Source: Williamsia deligens (GTDB taxonomy: Bacteria > Actinomycetota > Actinomycetes > Mycobacteriales > Mycobacteriaceae). From it: a DNA stretch of 64,000 bases. Under the pieces are notes generated by a model. The model made no database searches. It saw only the letters and a program-made list of their open reading frames with translations, and was not told the DNA's origin. The DNA lies in NCBI RefSeq assembly GCF_024171765.1, contig NZ_JAMTCI010000001.1, positions 2,404,796-2,468,795 of the forward strand. The letters are read 5' to 3'. The position numbers and the translations under genes are program-made. Shown here piece after piece: positions 36,665 to 45,303 of the stretch; position 1 is the stretch's first letter, and every line of letters starts with the position of its first letter.

Positions 36665-37531
36665 ATGCACGGCCACGCCAACGGACTGAAGACCGTCCTC
36701 CTGCTCGGCGTCATGTCGGCGATCATCGTCGCGATCGGTGCGGCGTTCCGCAGCCCCGCCATCCTGCTGATCGCGGTGCTGTTCGCCGTCGGCATGAACG
36801 CCTACGTCTACTTCAACAGCGCGAAGATGGCGCTCAAGGCGATGCACGCCCAGCCGGTCACCGAGGTGCAGGCGCCGGTGATGTACCGGATCGTGCGTGA
36901 GCTCGCCACGACCGCACGGCAGCCGATGCCCGCGCTGTACATCAGCCCCACCGACGCGCCGAACGCGTTCGCGACGGGCCGCAACCCGCAGAACGCCGCG
37001 GTCTGCTGCACGCAGGGGATCATGGGCCTGCTCGACGAGCGGGAGCTGCGCGCGGTCCTCGGCCACGAGCTGAGCCACGTCTACAACCGCGACATCCTCA
37101 TCTCGTCGATCGCCGGCGCGCTCGCGGCCGTCGTCAGCGGTCTGGCCAACTTCGCGATGTTCGCCGGGATGTTCGGCGGCAACCGCGAGAACGGGCCCAA
37201 CCCGTTCGCGCTGATCCTCATCTCGCTGCTGGGCCCGATCGCGGCGACCGTCGTGAAGCTCGCGGTGTCGCGGTCGCGGGAGTACCAGGCGGACGCGTCC
37301 GGTGCCGAGCTGACGGGCGACCCGCTGGCGCTCGCGTCGGCCCTGCGGAAGATCTCCGGCGGGGTGCAGGCCGCGCCGCTGCCGCCCCAGCCCGACCTCG
37401 CCGCGCAGAGCCACATGATGATCGCCAACCCGTTCCGCAACGGCGAGCGCATCGGTCAGCTGTTCTCGACGCACCCGCCGATGGAGCAGCGCATCGCGCG
37501 CCTGGAGGAGATGGCGCGCGGGCCTCGCTGA
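36665..37531 (+). CDS. htpX: Zinc metalloprotease HtpX
   Basis: 288 residues. Membrane-bound M48 protease for quality control of membrane proteins. Two N-terminal helices at about 10-50, the zinc site HELSH at about 134-138 in [16 protein letters not shown] with the third ligand E in [10 protein letters not shown], then two more helices between them ([40 protein letters not shown]). The C-terminal [17 protein letters not shown] is typical. ATG 36665 chosen over 36611 because it gives the family N-terminus [10 protein letters not shown]; a GAGG-type ribosome site lies just upstream. Same order as Rv0562-Rv0563. Confidence 0.95.
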   Translation: MHGHANGLKTVLLLGVMSAIIVAIGAAFRSPAILLIAVLFAVGMNAYVYFNSAKMALKAMHAQPVTEVQAPVMYRIVRELATTARQPMPALYISPTDAPNAFATGRNPQNAAVCCTQGIMGLLDERELRAVLGHELSHVYNRDILISSIAGALAAVVSGLANFAMFAGMFGGNRENGPNPFALILISLLGPIAATVVKLAVSRSREYQADASGAELTGDPLALASALRKISGGVQAAPLPPQPDLAAQSHMMIANPFRNGERIGQLFSTHPPMEQRIARLEEMARGPR

Positions 37532-37541
37532 GCGGGGCCGA

Positions 37542-38033
37542 TCAGCGGTAGTTCACGAACTGCAGGGCGATCTCGAAGTCCTTGCTCTTCAGGAGCGCGA
37601 TGACCTCCTGCAGGTCGTCGCGCTTCTTGCTCGACACCCGCAGCTCCTCACCCTGGACCTGCGCCTTCACGCCCTTCGGGCCCTCGTCGCGGATGGCCTT
37701 GGTGATTTTCTTGGCCTTCTCGGTGTCGATGCCCTGCTTGATGGTGCCAGTGATCTTGAAGCCTTTGCCCGACGACATCGGCTCGCCGGCCTCGAACGCC
37801 TTGAGGGAGATGTCGCGGCGGATGAGCTTCTCGCGGAACACCTCGAGACCCGCCTGCGCGCGCTCCTCGGACCCGGAGGAGATGACGATGTTCTCCTCGC
37901 CGGACCACTCGATGCCGGTGTCGGTGCCCCGGAAGTCGTAGCGCTGCGAGAGCTCCTTCGCCGCCTGGTTCAGGGCGTTGTCGACCTCCTGCCGGTCGAC
38001 CTTGCTCACCACGTCGAACGATGAATCAGCCAT
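37542..38033 (-). CDS. YajQ-family nucleotide-binding protein
   Basis: 163 residues, full family length. It starts [24 protein letters not shown] and contains [20 protein letters not shown] and [21 protein letters not shown], all YajQ signatures. Family members bind c-di-GMP or other nucleotides and RNA in some bacteria; the role here is not known. Convergent with htpX (10 nt apart), as with Rv0566c near Rv0563. Its start faces the palindromic repeats at 38093, so the repeats sit in its promoter region. Confidence 0.93.
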   Translation of the reverse strand: MADSSFDVVSKVDRQEVDNALNQAAKELSQRYDFRGTDTGIEWSGEENIVISSGSEERAQAGLEVFREKLIRRDISLKAFEAGEPMSSGKGFKITGTIKQGIDTEKAKKITKAIRDEGPKGVKAQVQGEELRVSSKKRDDLQEVIALLKSKDFEIALQFVNYR

Positions 38034-38092
38034 TGCGCCACCCTATCGACGTCGCCCCGCGCACTTCGACACAGTTCGCGCGGTCTGATGTC

Positions 38093-38158
38093 GCTCGCGC
38101 GTTCCCGTGTCGTTCGCACGCCGCCGGCGCCATGCGAACAGCGCGATGGCGTGCGAAC
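38093..38158. repeat. Palindromic flanking repeat, left copy (nuclease B)
   Basis: Core is a 28-bp palindrome at 38112-38139: arms GTTCGCA and TGCGAAC around a GC-rich centre (CCGCCGG). A further GTGCGAAC follows at 38151, exactly 19 bp after the arm at 38132, and a degenerate GCTCGCGC sits 19 bp before the left arm at 38093. The same 28-bp palindrome and 19-bp spacing recur at 39224 on the other side of the nuclease gene. Confidence 0.82.
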
Positions 38159-38252
38159 AGCGCAGCGGGGATGCGGTCCGACCTGTGGACAACTCGCGTC
38201 CTGGTGCGCCGACGAGCCCGGCATCGTCATGCACCGTCGGCAGGCTCCGTTC

Positions 38253-39200
38253 ATGACCCACGCACCCGAGTTCCGTCACGCAGCCACACGCGCTGAGCTC
38301 GAGGTCATGGGGTGCACCCGGGCCCGCCTGGGCGCCGTCCTCCGGGAGGGCGTGCTCGTCAGCGTCGGCCCCGGCTACTACATGCACGCCGACGCCGTCG
38401 GGCCGTTCCCGGAGAACACCCACCTCGCACTGGCGAAGGCGGTCGTCGCCGGCATGGCGTCGTCGACGGCACTCGCCGGCGTGACGGCGGCGATCAACCA
38501 CGGGCTCCCCGTGGTGGGCGCTGATCTCTCGCGCGTGCAACTGGCTCGTCCGGGCGGAACTGCCTCGGGAACGCAGCGCTCCTCGGTCAGCGTCCTGCGC
38601 CGCAACGTCGCCGAGGAGGAACTGGTCTACCGCGCAGGAACGCTGACCACCTCGGTGGCACGTACCGTCGTCGACCTCGCCTGCGGTGCAGCGGAGCGGA
38701 CAGCGGTGATCGTCGGCGACGCGGCACTCCGGCGGCAGCTGTGCACGCGGGAGGACCTCGCCGCCACCCTCGCCGCCCTGGGGCCGGTCCACGGCCGCCG
38801 ACGAGCGCGTGTCGTGCTCGACGTGCTGGACCGACGGGCGGAGAGCCCGCTCGAGTCGTGGAGCCGACTGGTCCTCGACCGCTCCGGACTGCCTCGCCCA
38901 GACCTGCAACGGGTCATCCTCGCCCCCGGTGGCCGGCGTGTGGCCCGGGTCGACTTCTTCTGGGAGGAGTTCGGGCTGGTGGGGGAGTGCGATGGGATGG
39001 GGAAGTACTTCGGCGAGTACTCGGAGAAGAGTGCTCGTGAGGTCCTCGACGAGGAGAAATTTCGGGCCCAGGATCTCGTCGACCTCGGTTTCGTCGTCGT
39101 TCGGTGGAACTGGGGTGAGCTGGTCCACCGCCCCGACGTGGTGATCGCTCGCATCGAACGCGCGATCAACCGCATGCAACGGCTCCGCCGCGGTGCCTGA
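38253..39200 (+). CDS. AbiEi-like/DUF559 endonuclease-fold protein (nuclease B)
   Basis: 315 residues from ATG 38253; ATG 38229 would add 8. Same architecture as the protein at 21793 but strongly diverged. N-terminal winged helix at about 11-45 (ATRAELEVMGCTRARLGAVL, VLVSVGPGYYMH), a middle AbiEi-like region (RRNVAEEELVYRAGTLTTSVARTVVDLA), and a C-terminal PD-(D/E)xK/DUF559 domain: E201 in AESPLESWSRL, D234 in RVDFFW, E245 and D247 in VGECDGMGKY, then REVLDEEKFRAQDLVDLGFVVVRW. No AbiEii toxin is adjacent. It is flanked on both sides by copies of a 28-bp palindrome different from the element around nuclease A. Between yajQ and tRNA-Tyr, a spot interrupting an otherwise conserved region. Confidence 0.75.
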   Translation: MTHAPEFRHAATRAELEVMGCTRARLGAVLREGVLVSVGPGYYMHADAVGPFPENTHLALAKAVVAGMASSTALAGVTAAINHGLPVVGADLSRVQLARPGGTASGTQRSSVSVLRRNVAEEELVYRAGTLTTSVARTVVDLACGAAERTAVIVGDAALRRQLCTREDLAATLAALGPVHGRRRARVVLDVLDRRAESPLESWSRLVLDRSGLPRPDLQRVILAPGGRRVARVDFFWEEFGLVGECDGMGKYFGEYSEKSAREVLDEEKFRAQDLVDLGFVVVRWNWGELVHRPDVVIARIERAINRMQRLRRGA

Positions 39201-39204
39201 GTGC

Positions 39205-39289
39205 GTTCGCCTGCTTGCGCGCCGTTCGCATGCCGCCGGGGGCGTGCGAACGACTCGTGGACGTGCGAACGGCAGGCCACCGTGCGAAC
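39205..39289. repeat. Palindromic flanking repeat, right copy (nuclease B)
   Basis: Begins 5 nt after the nuclease stop. The palindrome at 39224-39251 is identical to 38112-38139 at 24 of 28 positions. GTTCGC also occurs 19 bp before it (39205), and GTGCGAAC recurs at 39244, 39263 and 39282, each 19 bp apart; a decayed ATGCGAAAC follows near 39301. So the element is a palindromic centre with 19-bp-spaced half-sites running outward. Confidence 0.82.
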
Positions 39290-39396
39290 GACAGCCCCGG
39301 ATGCGAAACCTGGGCGCGAGGTGCGGTTTTCGCGACGTCGGGGGTGACGTTGTACTGTTTCGAGTCGTCGCGCGAGCAGTTGTTCGCGCGGTGCAC

Positions 39397-39480
39397 GGCA
39401 CGTTGCCCGAGCGGCCAAAGGGAGCGGACTGTAAATCCGTCGCGCAAGCTACGAAGGTTCGAATCCTTCACGTGCCACCA
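39397..39480 (+). tRNA. tRNA-Tyr (GTA), CCA encoded
   Basis: 84 nt with a long variable arm. Acceptor stem GGCACGT pairs with ACGTGCC, the anticodon loop reads CTGTAAA giving GTA, and the T-arm is GAAGGTTCGAATCCTTC. The discriminator A is followed by an encoded CCA. First of a cluster of tRNA genes ahead of rpmG. Confidence 0.96.
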
Positions 39481-39565
39481 CCGAGGTCACAGCGATTTGG
39501 TCACCCATCAGACCGGTGTGTAACCTCGGTACGGCTCTTCGGGCGGCTTGCTGCCCGCGGAACCG

Positions 39566-39638
39566 GCCCCCTTAGCTCAGTCGGTAGAGCGTTTCCATGG
39601 TAAGGAAAAGGTCAACGGTTCGATTCCGTTAGGGGGCT
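39566..39638 (+). tRNA. tRNA-Thr (GGT)
   Basis: 73 nt. Acceptor GCCCCCT pairs with AGGGGGC, anticodon stem TTTCC/GGAAA encloses ATGGTAA, giving anticodon GGT. The CCA end is not encoded. It lies 85 nt after tRNA-Tyr. Confidence 0.95.
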
Positions 39639-39672
39639 CGCTGGACTCCCGGGACCGTCCCCGGGAAGCCAT

Positions 39673-39746
<74 letters not shown>

Positions 39747-39779
39747 CCCACAGACATTCACCGGAAAGGCGAGAGAACC

Positions 39780-39947
39780 ATGGCTTCCTCGACCGATGTA
39801 CGCCCGAAGATCACCCTGGCGTGCGAGGTGTGCAAGCACCGCAACTACATCACCAAGAAGAACCGTCGCAACGATCCCGACCGCCTCGAGATCAAGAAGT
39901 TCTGCCCGAACTGCGGCAAGCACCAGGGGCACAAGGAATCGCGCTGA
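39780..39947 (+). CDS. rpmG: 50S ribosomal protein L33
   Basis: 55 residues, shorter than the usual prediction cut-off but unmistakable: [20 protein letters not shown], then [20 protein letters not shown]. The CxxC pairs (CEVC and CPNC) are those of the zinc-binding L33 paralogue, the form replaced by a cysteine-free copy under zinc starvation. ATG 39780 is preceded by GGAAAGGCGAGAGA. It sits between tRNA-Met and hadAB, as Rv0634B does before hadA in M. tuberculosis. Confidence 0.96.
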   Translation: MASSTDVRPKITLACEVCKHRNYITKKNRRNDPDRLEIKKFCPNCGKHQGHKESR

Positions 39948-39960
39948 CGATCCCCACCAC

Positions 39961-39990
39961 GTGACCATCGCCGTTCTCGGCGGTGGTCAC
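39961..39990 (+). terminator. Hairpin between rpmG and hadAB
   Basis: A 13-bp stem, GTGACCATCGCCG with CGGCGGTGGTCAC (one G-T pair), loop TTCT, starts 13 nt after the rpmG stop and is followed by TTCGG. Reads as a terminator or attenuator ahead of the dehydratase gene at 40026. Confidence 0.65.
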
Positions 39991-40025
39991 TTCGGTAAGG
40001 GAGCAGCGACAGACAGGGGTTTCGG

Positions 40026-41120
40026 GTGACCAACGCGAGTGACACGTCCATCAACTCGGTCGAGGACCGTCTGGCCATCATGGCCAGCCAGAACAGCCTC
40101 TCGCCGGAGGAGATCGCCGAGCGGACCGCCGCCCAGGTGGGCTTCCACTACACGGTGGAGGACTACTACGAGGTCGGTCGCGAGAAGGTCCGCGAGTACG
40201 CCCGCGCAGTCCAGGACGGTCACCCCGTCCACTGGAACGAGGCCGCCGCGAACGCGAACGGCCATCCCACGCTGATCGCGCCGCTGTCGTTCGCCGCGAT
40301 CCCCGGCATGATCGCCCAGCGCCGTCTCTTCGAGGAGATGGTGGAGGGCTGGGACCTGTGGAAGATGATGCAGACCGATCAGCGTCTGGTCTTCCACAAG
40401 CCCGTCGAGGTGGGTGACCGCCTCATCTGCGTCGTCTCCCTGGACTCGTACCGCCAGATGGGCGGCGCGGACATCATGGTGACCAAGAACCAGATCCACA
40501 ACCAGCACGACGTGCCGGTGATGACCACCTGGACGACGCTCGTCGCGCGCGCCGGTGAGGCCCCCGACCCGTCGTTCATGACGACGGTCGCGCACACGAT
40601 GCTGGTCGAGGGCGCCTTCTACGACCACGGCCGCACCGTCGCCGACCACAGCGGTTTCTTCACCGAGCCCGACCCCGTCGTCGACCCCAAGCCGTACGGC
40701 GCGATCAGCTTCGACGACGTGCACGTCGGCCAGGAACTCGAGCCGCGCACCGTCAAGCTCACCCGCGGCAACCTGATCAACTACGCCGGCGTCGCCGGTG
40801 ACCCGAACCCGATCCACTTCAGCGACGAGATCGCGAAGATCGCCGGACTGGACACAGCCGTCGCGCACGGTATGCAGACGATGGGCATCGGTGGCGGCTA
40901 CATCTCCGCGTTCGTCGGCGACCCCGGTGCCGTCTACGAGTACAACGTGCGCTTCACCAGCCCGGTGTACGTCCCGGCCGACGGCTACGGGCAGATCGAC
41001 CTCACCGCCAAGGTGAAGTCGCTGGATCCCGAGACGCGTCGCGGACAGATCGCGATGACCGCCAAGTCCAACGGCAAGAAGATCTTCGGGCGCGCGTTCG
41101 CCAACGTCCAGTTCGCCTGA
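40026..41120 (+). CDS. Fused (3R)-hydroxyacyl-ACP dehydratase, HadA-HadB in one chain
   Basis: 364 residues. Dehydrates beta-hydroxyacyl-ACP in the FAS-II cycle that elongates mycolic acid precursors. The N-terminal half (about 25-190) is a HadA-like non-catalytic hotdog domain (GFHYTVEDYYEVGREKVREYARAV). The C-terminal half (about 220-364) is a HadB-like MaoC hotdog with the hydratase 2 motif in NYAGVAGDPNPIHFSDEIA, catalytic D and H in DPNPIH. In M. tuberculosis these are separate genes hadA and hadB followed by hadC; here a single frame joins them and no hadC follows. GTG start at 40026. Same place, before tRNA-Trp and secE, as Rv0635-Rv0637. Confidence 0.9.
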   Translation: MTNASDTSINSVEDRLAIMASQNSLSPEEIAERTAAQVGFHYTVEDYYEVGREKVREYARAVQDGHPVHWNEAAANANGHPTLIAPLSFAAIPGMIAQRRLFEEMVEGWDLWKMMQTDQRLVFHKPVEVGDRLICVVSLDSYRQMGGADIMVTKNQIHNQHDVPVMTTWTTLVARAGEAPDPSFMTTVAHTMLVEGAFYDHGRTVADHSGFFTEPDPVVDPKPYGAISFDDVHVGQELEPRTVKLTRGNLINYAGVAGDPNPIHFSDEIAKIAGLDTAVAHGMQTMGIGGGYISAFVGDPGAVYEYNVRFTSPVYVPADGYGQIDLTAKVKSLDPETRRGQIAMTAKSNGKKIFGRAFANVQFA

Positions 41121-41168
41121 CCCGCAGCCTCCTCCCGTCCTGGCCGCAGGGCCGCTGACGTGGGCGGA

Positions 41169-41199
41169 TTGGAGTTGGCCGGTTCGGGTGTCGTACACT
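41169..41199 (+). promoter_or_regulatory. Candidate promoter for tRNA-Trp/secE-nusG
   Basis: TACACT at 41194-41199 fits an actinobacterial -10 box. TTGGAG at 41169-41174 could be a -35 box, but the 19-nt spacing is long. tRNA-Trp starts 67 nt downstream. Confidence 0.4.
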
Positions 41200-41266
41200 G
41201 CAGTGTCTGCGGTCGCCGCGCTTCGCGCTGCCTTCATGGTGGTGTGTGCAGGGTCGGCCGCGATAT

Positions 41267-41339
<73 letters not shown>

Positions 41340-41436
41340 CCCTCACCGGGGTCGCTGTCGTCAGGCGACGGTCACGGTGGATCGCACGACGACGGTCGGC
41401 CACCCGGCCGTCACCGGATCGACGGAGAGGAACACG

Positions 41437-41883
41437 GTGAGCAAGCGCGATAGGGCCGCCCGCGCCAAGGGGCCAGCCGATGCCGACGCCACCGACGTGG
41501 ACGCTCCGGACACCGGTACCGACACCACCGAGGCATCCGACGAGCTGAAGCCCTCGGGCAAGCGGTCGTCGACGCCGCGCGGCAAGCGTGGCGCTGCCAC
41601 GGCAGCCGGTGACACCGCAGGCGACGACACCGCCGCCGGCGGCGTCGCACTGAAGGACCGGCCGAAGGCCGCACCGGCCAAGGAACGCCGCGGCAACCCG
41701 TTCACGCGGTTGTGGGTGTTCCTGACGCAGGTCGTCTCCGAGATGCGCAAGGTCATCTGGCCGTCGCGTCAGGAGATGATCCAGTACACGATCATCGTGC
41801 TGATCTTCGTGATCATCATGACCGCGTTCATCTCGGGGATCGACCTCGGGTTCGCACGGCTCGTCCTGTGGTTGTTCGGCTGA
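41437..41883 (+). CDS. secE: Preprotein translocase subunit SecE
   Basis: 148 residues from GTG 41437, with GGAGAGG just upstream. The C-terminal 65 residues are classical Sec[21 protein letters not shown], then [12 protein letters not shown] and one membrane helix, with a second hydrophobic stretch at the very end. The first 80 residues are a low-complexity, charged Ala/Thr/Asp-rich extension, common in actinobacterial SecE. Part of the SecYEG channel. It heads the secE-nusG-rplK-rplA unit; 91 nt separate it from nusG. Confidence 0.95.
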   Translation: MSKRDRAARAKGPADADATDVDAPDTGTDTTEASDELKPSGKRSSTPRGKRGAATAAGDTAGDDTAAGGVALKDRPKAAPAKERRGNPFTRLWVFLTQVVSEMRKVIWPSRQEMIQYTIIVLIFVIIMTAFISGIDLGFARLVLWLFG

Positions 41884-41974
41884 CCGGTCACGGCGCCGAC
41901 ACCGGTACGACACGCGAGCACGACAGCCGCGAGCGAGCGAGCACGAACAGCAACGAAAGGGAGCGTGGGCTGCA

Positions 41975-42835
41975 GTGAGCACCCCCGAGAACGACCAGGC
42001 GACCGTCGGTGACGACGTCGTCGAGACCGAGTCGATCCAGGACGCGGACCGCGAGATCGTCGAGTCCGACACCGATCCGACCGACGCACCCGTCGACCCC
42101 GACGCCACCGCCGAGCTGACCGAGGCCGTCGCCGGCTCGATCACCGAGCCCGCCGACGCCGACACCAACGCAGACACGGACGGCTCCGCCGACGAGCCCG
42201 CCGAAGAGGTCGACCCCGTCGAGGAGCTCAAGAAGGAACTGCGGCGCGCACCGGGCGACTGGTACGTCATCCACTCCTACGCCGGATACGAGAACAAGGT
42301 GAAGGCCAACCTCGAGACCCGCGTGCAGAACCTCGACGTCGGCGACTACATCTTCCAGGTCGAGGTGCCGACCGAAGAGGTCACCGAGATCAAGAACGGC
42401 CAGCAGAAGAAGGTCAACCGCAAGGTGCTGCCGGGCTACATCCTGGTGCGCATGGAACTCAACGACGAGTCGTGGGGCGCCGTGCGCAACACCCCCGGCG
42501 TCACCGGGTTCGTCAGCCAGGTCGGCAACAAGCCGTCCCCGCTGACGCTCAAGGAGGTCCTGAAGTTCCTCCTGCCGCGCGTCGAGACCAAGAAGGCGAC
42601 GGGTGCGAAGGCAGGCGCCGGCGCCGACGGTGTCGAGGCTGCAGCCGCCGCGTCGGTCATCGAGGTCGACTTCCAGGTCGGCGAGAGCGTCACCGTCATG
42701 GACGGCCCGTTCGCCACGCTCCCGGCGTCGATCAGCGAGGTCAACGCCGAGCAGCGCAAGGTGAAGGTGCTGGTCTCCATCTTCGGCCGTGAGACACCGG
42801 TCGAACTGGGCTTCGGTCAGGTCGAGAAGATCTGA
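41975..42835 (+). CDS. nusG: Transcription termination/antitermination protein NusG
   Basis: 286 residues. A long acidic N-terminal extension (about 1-85, Asp/Glu/Ala/Thr-rich) precedes the NGN domain ([44 protein letters not shown]) and a C-terminal KOW domain ([21 protein letters not shown]). NusG couples RNA polymerase to Rho and the ribosome. GTG start at 41975 preceded by AAAGGGAGCG. The acidic extension is usual in high-GC Gram-positives. A 30-residue Ala-rich linker (about 210-225) separates NGN and KOW. Confidence 0.96.
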   Translation: MSTPENDQATVGDDVVETESIQDADREIVESDTDPTDAPVDPDATAELTEAVAGSITEPADADTNADTDGSADEPAEEVDPVEELKKELRRAPGDWYVIHSYAGYENKVKANLETRVQNLDVGDYIFQVEVPTEEVTEIKNGQQKKVNRKVLPGYILVRMELNDESWGAVRNTPGVTGFVSQVGNKPSPLTLKEVLKFLLPRVETKKATGAKAGAGADGVEAAAAASVIEVDFQVGESVTVMDGPFATLPASISEVNAEQRKVKVLVSIFGRETPVELGFGQVEKI

Positions 42836-42949
42836 TCGGGTCCACCGAACACTTCGCGTCTCCAGCGGACGCGGGACGCCACGTGCTCATCCGGTGCGAT
42901 CGGATGACGGGCACGGGCACACACGAGGACAACCGAAGGTAATAGAGAG

Positions 42950-43384
42950 ATGCCCCCCAAGAAGAAGAAGCTCGCCGGGATCATCAAGCTCCAGATCCAG
43001 GCCGGTGCGGCGAACCCCGCCCCGCCGGTGGGTCCGGCGCTCGGTCAGCACGGCGTGAACATCATGGAGTTCTGCAAGGCCTACAACGCGGCGACCGAGT
43101 CGCAGCGTGGCTCGGTCATCCCGGTCGAGATCTCGGTCTACGAGGACCGCTCGTTCGACTTCAAGCTGAAGACGCCTCCCGCGTCGAAGCTCCTGCTGAA
43201 GGCCGCCGGCCTGCAGAAGGGTTCGGGCGAGCCGCACACGAACAAGGTCGGCAAGGTCTCCATGGACCAGATCCGTGAGATCGCCAAGACCAAGCAGGAA
43301 GACCTCAACGCCAACGACGTCGAGCAGGCCGCGAAGATCATCGCCGGCACCGCCCGGTCGATGGGCATCACGGTCGACGGCTGA
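42950..43384 (+). CDS. rplK: 50S ribosomal protein L11
   Basis: 144 residues, standard length. It begins [19 protein letters not shown] and contains [20 protein letters not shown] (GTPase-centre domain) and the C-terminal RNA-binding half ending [10 protein letters not shown]. It binds 23S rRNA at the GTPase-associated centre, the target of thiostrepton. 114 nt after nusG, 134 nt before rplA. Confidence 0.98.
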   Translation: MPPKKKKLAGIIKLQIQAGAANPAPPVGPALGQHGVNIMEFCKAYNAATESQRGSVIPVEISVYEDRSFDFKLKTPPASKLLLKAAGLQKGSGEPHTNKVGKVSMDQIREIAKTKQEDLNANDVEQAAKIIAGTARSMGITVDG

Positions 43385-43518
43385 GCTAAGCCGTCCAGCA
43401 GGACACCGTCGGCGATCCGTCGACGCCGTCGGCATCGCGCCGACACCCAACTCGTGGGAGGGCCGGCTCGGCCCGTACACCACCGATCCGCGTGAGTTGC
43501 GGAGAAGGAACTGAGCAC

Positions 43519-44235
43519 ATGAGCAAGAAGAGCAAGGCATATCAGGCCGCGGCCGAGAAGGTCGATCGCGACAAGCTGTACAGCCCGCTGGAGGCTGCAG
43601 CGCTGGCGAAGGAGACGGGCTCGTCGAAGTACGACGCCACCGTCGAGGTCGCGATCCGTCTCGGCGTCGACCCCCGCAAGGCCGACCAGATGGTCCGCGG
43701 CACCGTCAACCTGCCGCACGGCACCGGCAAGACCGCGCGCGTGATCGTGTTCGCCGTCGGTGACAAGGCCGCCGAGGCGACCGCCGCCGGCGCCGACGAG
43801 GTGGGCGCCGAGGACCTGATCGAGAAGATCCAGGGCGGCTGGCTCGACTTCGACGCGGCCATCGCCACGCCGGACCAGATGGCGAAGGTCGGACGCATCG
43901 CACGCGTCCTCGGCCCGCGTGGCCTGATGCCGAACCCGAAGACCGGCACCGTGACGCCGGACGTGACGAAGGCTGTCAACGACATCAAGGGCGGCAAGAT
44001 CAACTTCCGCGTCGACAAGGCCGCGAACCTGCACTTCGTCATCGGCAAGGCGTCGTTCGACCAGACCAAGCTGGCCGAGAACTACGGCGCCGCGCTCGAC
44101 GAGATTCTGCGCGCCAAGCCGTCCGCCGCGAAGGGCCGGTACCTCAAGAAGGTCACCGTCTCGACCACGTCGGGCCCGGGCATCCCGGTCGACCCGGCGG
44201 TCAACCGCAACTACGCGGTGGCCCCGGAGGCCTGA
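43519..44235 (+). CDS. rplA: 50S ribosomal protein L1
   Basis: 238 residues from ATG 43519 ([16 protein letters not shown]), preceded by GGAGAAGGAA. L1 signatures: [49 protein letters not shown]1 forms the mobile stalk of the large subunit and usually represses its own operon by binding the mRNA. A shorter start is less likely because the first residues match the family. The stop codon lies inside the first unit of a 25-bp tandem repeat. Confidence 0.98.
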   Translation: MSKKSKAYQAAAEKVDRDKLYSPLEAAALAKETGSSKYDATVEVAIRLGVDPRKADQMVRGTVNLPHGTGKTARVIVFAVGDKAAEATAAGADEVGAEDLIEKIQGGWLDFDAAIATPDQMAKVGRIARVLGPRGLMPNPKTGTVTPDVTKAVNDIKGGKINFRVDKAANLHFVIGKASFDQTKLAENYGAALDEILRAKPSAAKGRYLKKVTVSTTSGPGIPVDPAVNRNYAVAPEA

Positions 44236-44320
44236 TCTCCGCTCGGCGGAGGCGGCCTGATCTCCGCTCGGCGGAGGCGGCCTGATCTCCGCTCGGCGGA
44301 GGCGGCCTGATCTCCGCTCC
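44231..44320. repeat. 25-bp tandem repeat at the rplA stop
   Basis: Three full units at 44231, 44256 and 44281 and a partial fourth at 44306. Each unit starts CCTGATCTCCGCTCGGCGGA; it contains the small palindrome CTCCGC/GCGGAG and an in-phase TGA, the first of which is the rplA stop. The core CGCTCGGCG also occurs in the array at 33296. The copies are identical, so the expansion is recent or under correction. Confidence 0.92.
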
Positions 44321-44331
44321 AGCACCACAGC

Positions 44332-44373
44332 GCGACAGCCGCGTCGGATCCCACGATCCGACGCGGCTGTCGC
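44332..44373 (+). terminator. Perfect 19-bp hairpin after rplA
   Basis: Stem 44332-44350 pairs with 44355-44373 without mismatch (starts GCGACAGCCGCG), loop CCAC. It ends the secE-nusG-rplKA unit, or at least rplKA; no clear T run follows, which is common at this GC content. Confidence 0.85.
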
Positions 44374-44418
44374 CGTCTGCGCCGTCGGACGGAACCGACG
44401 GGAGTCCGGGAGAGTCGA

Positions 44419-45246
44419 ATGAACATGCGAGACGACAAACACCTCACACGCATCGCGAACCTGCTGCGGCAGGCGGAGGGCACCGACAACGAACACGAGG
44501 CCGCGACGTTCCTGCAGGCGGCGCAGCGCCTGGCGACCGCCGCCTCCATCGACATCGCGGTGGCACGCGCCCATGACCCGTCCGCCGCACGATCGGCGCC
44601 GACGGTCCGCCAGATCGCGATCGGCACGGCGGGTAAACGCGGACTGCGGACCTACGTCGCGCTGTTCGTGGCGATCGGTCACGCCAACGACCTGAAGGTC
44701 GACGTGGCCCACAACTCGACCTTCGTGATGGCCTACGGCTTCCCGGGCGACATCGACGCCACCGAGACCCTCTACAGCTCGCTGGTGGTGCAGATGGTCA
44801 CCGCGAGCGACGCCTACCTGAAGTCCGGTGCGTACAAGGAGGAGGTGGCCGCGAAGGTCGTCACCGACCGTGGTGCGTGGCGGACCCGGCGCCGGGTCGA
44901 GTACACGCCGCTGTCGCCGATCACGGCGCGCCTGAACTTCCAGTCGGCGTTCGCCGAGCGCATCGGCACCCGGCTGCGTGAGGCGCGCGACGAGGCCCGG
45001 GCCGAGGCGGAATCCGCTGACACCGGCCGGTCGCGGTCCACCCAGATCGCGCTGCGGGACAAGGAGATCGAGGTGGTCGACTACCACCGCGCCGAGTCCA
45101 CCGCCCGCGGCACGTGGCGGGGGTCGAGCGCGTCGGCGGGCTACTCCGAGGGTGCGCGCCGGGCCGGCGACCGTGCGGGCCGTCGCGCCCGGATCGGGGA
45201 GCAGGAGCGGCTCGGGGCGCCCCGCGGAGCGCTCGAGGAGGGCTGA
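44419..45246 (+). CDS. DUF2786 domain protein
   Basis: 275 residues. The N-terminal 40 residues (DDKHLTRIANLLRQAEGTDNEHEAATFLQAAQRLA) form the DUF2786 helical motif, followed by a central domain (VRQIAIGTAGKRGLRTYVALFVAIGHANDLKV) and a basic, Arg/Ala-rich C-terminus that looks disordered. Function unknown; relatives are common in actinobacteria and phages. First gene of the accessory stretch between rplA and rplJ. The start is ATG 44419 with GGGAGAG upstream; an in-frame ATG two codons later is an alternative. Confidence 0.75.
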   Translation: MNMRDDKHLTRIANLLRQAEGTDNEHEAATFLQAAQRLATAASIDIAVARAHDPSAARSAPTVRQIAIGTAGKRGLRTYVALFVAIGHANDLKVDVAHNSTFVMAYGFPGDIDATETLYSSLVVQMVTASDAYLKSGAYKEEVAAKVVTDRGAWRTRRRVEYTPLSPITARLNFQSAFAERIGTRLREARDEARAEAESADTGRSRSTQIALRDKEIEVVDYHRAESTARGTWRGSSASAGYSEGARRAGDRAGRRARIGEQERLGAPRGALEEG

Positions 45247-45303
45247 CCCGCAGCGTCGGGCTCGCCGCGCGAGATTTCGTGAGGCGCACTATCGTCACTG
45301 CGT

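Noticed and set aside
39205-39480. Integration site of a tRNA-targeting mobile element at tRNA-Tyr
   Set aside because: The tRNA is complete, no duplicated tRNA 3' end is seen and no integrase lies nearby. The repeats belong to the nuclease B unit.
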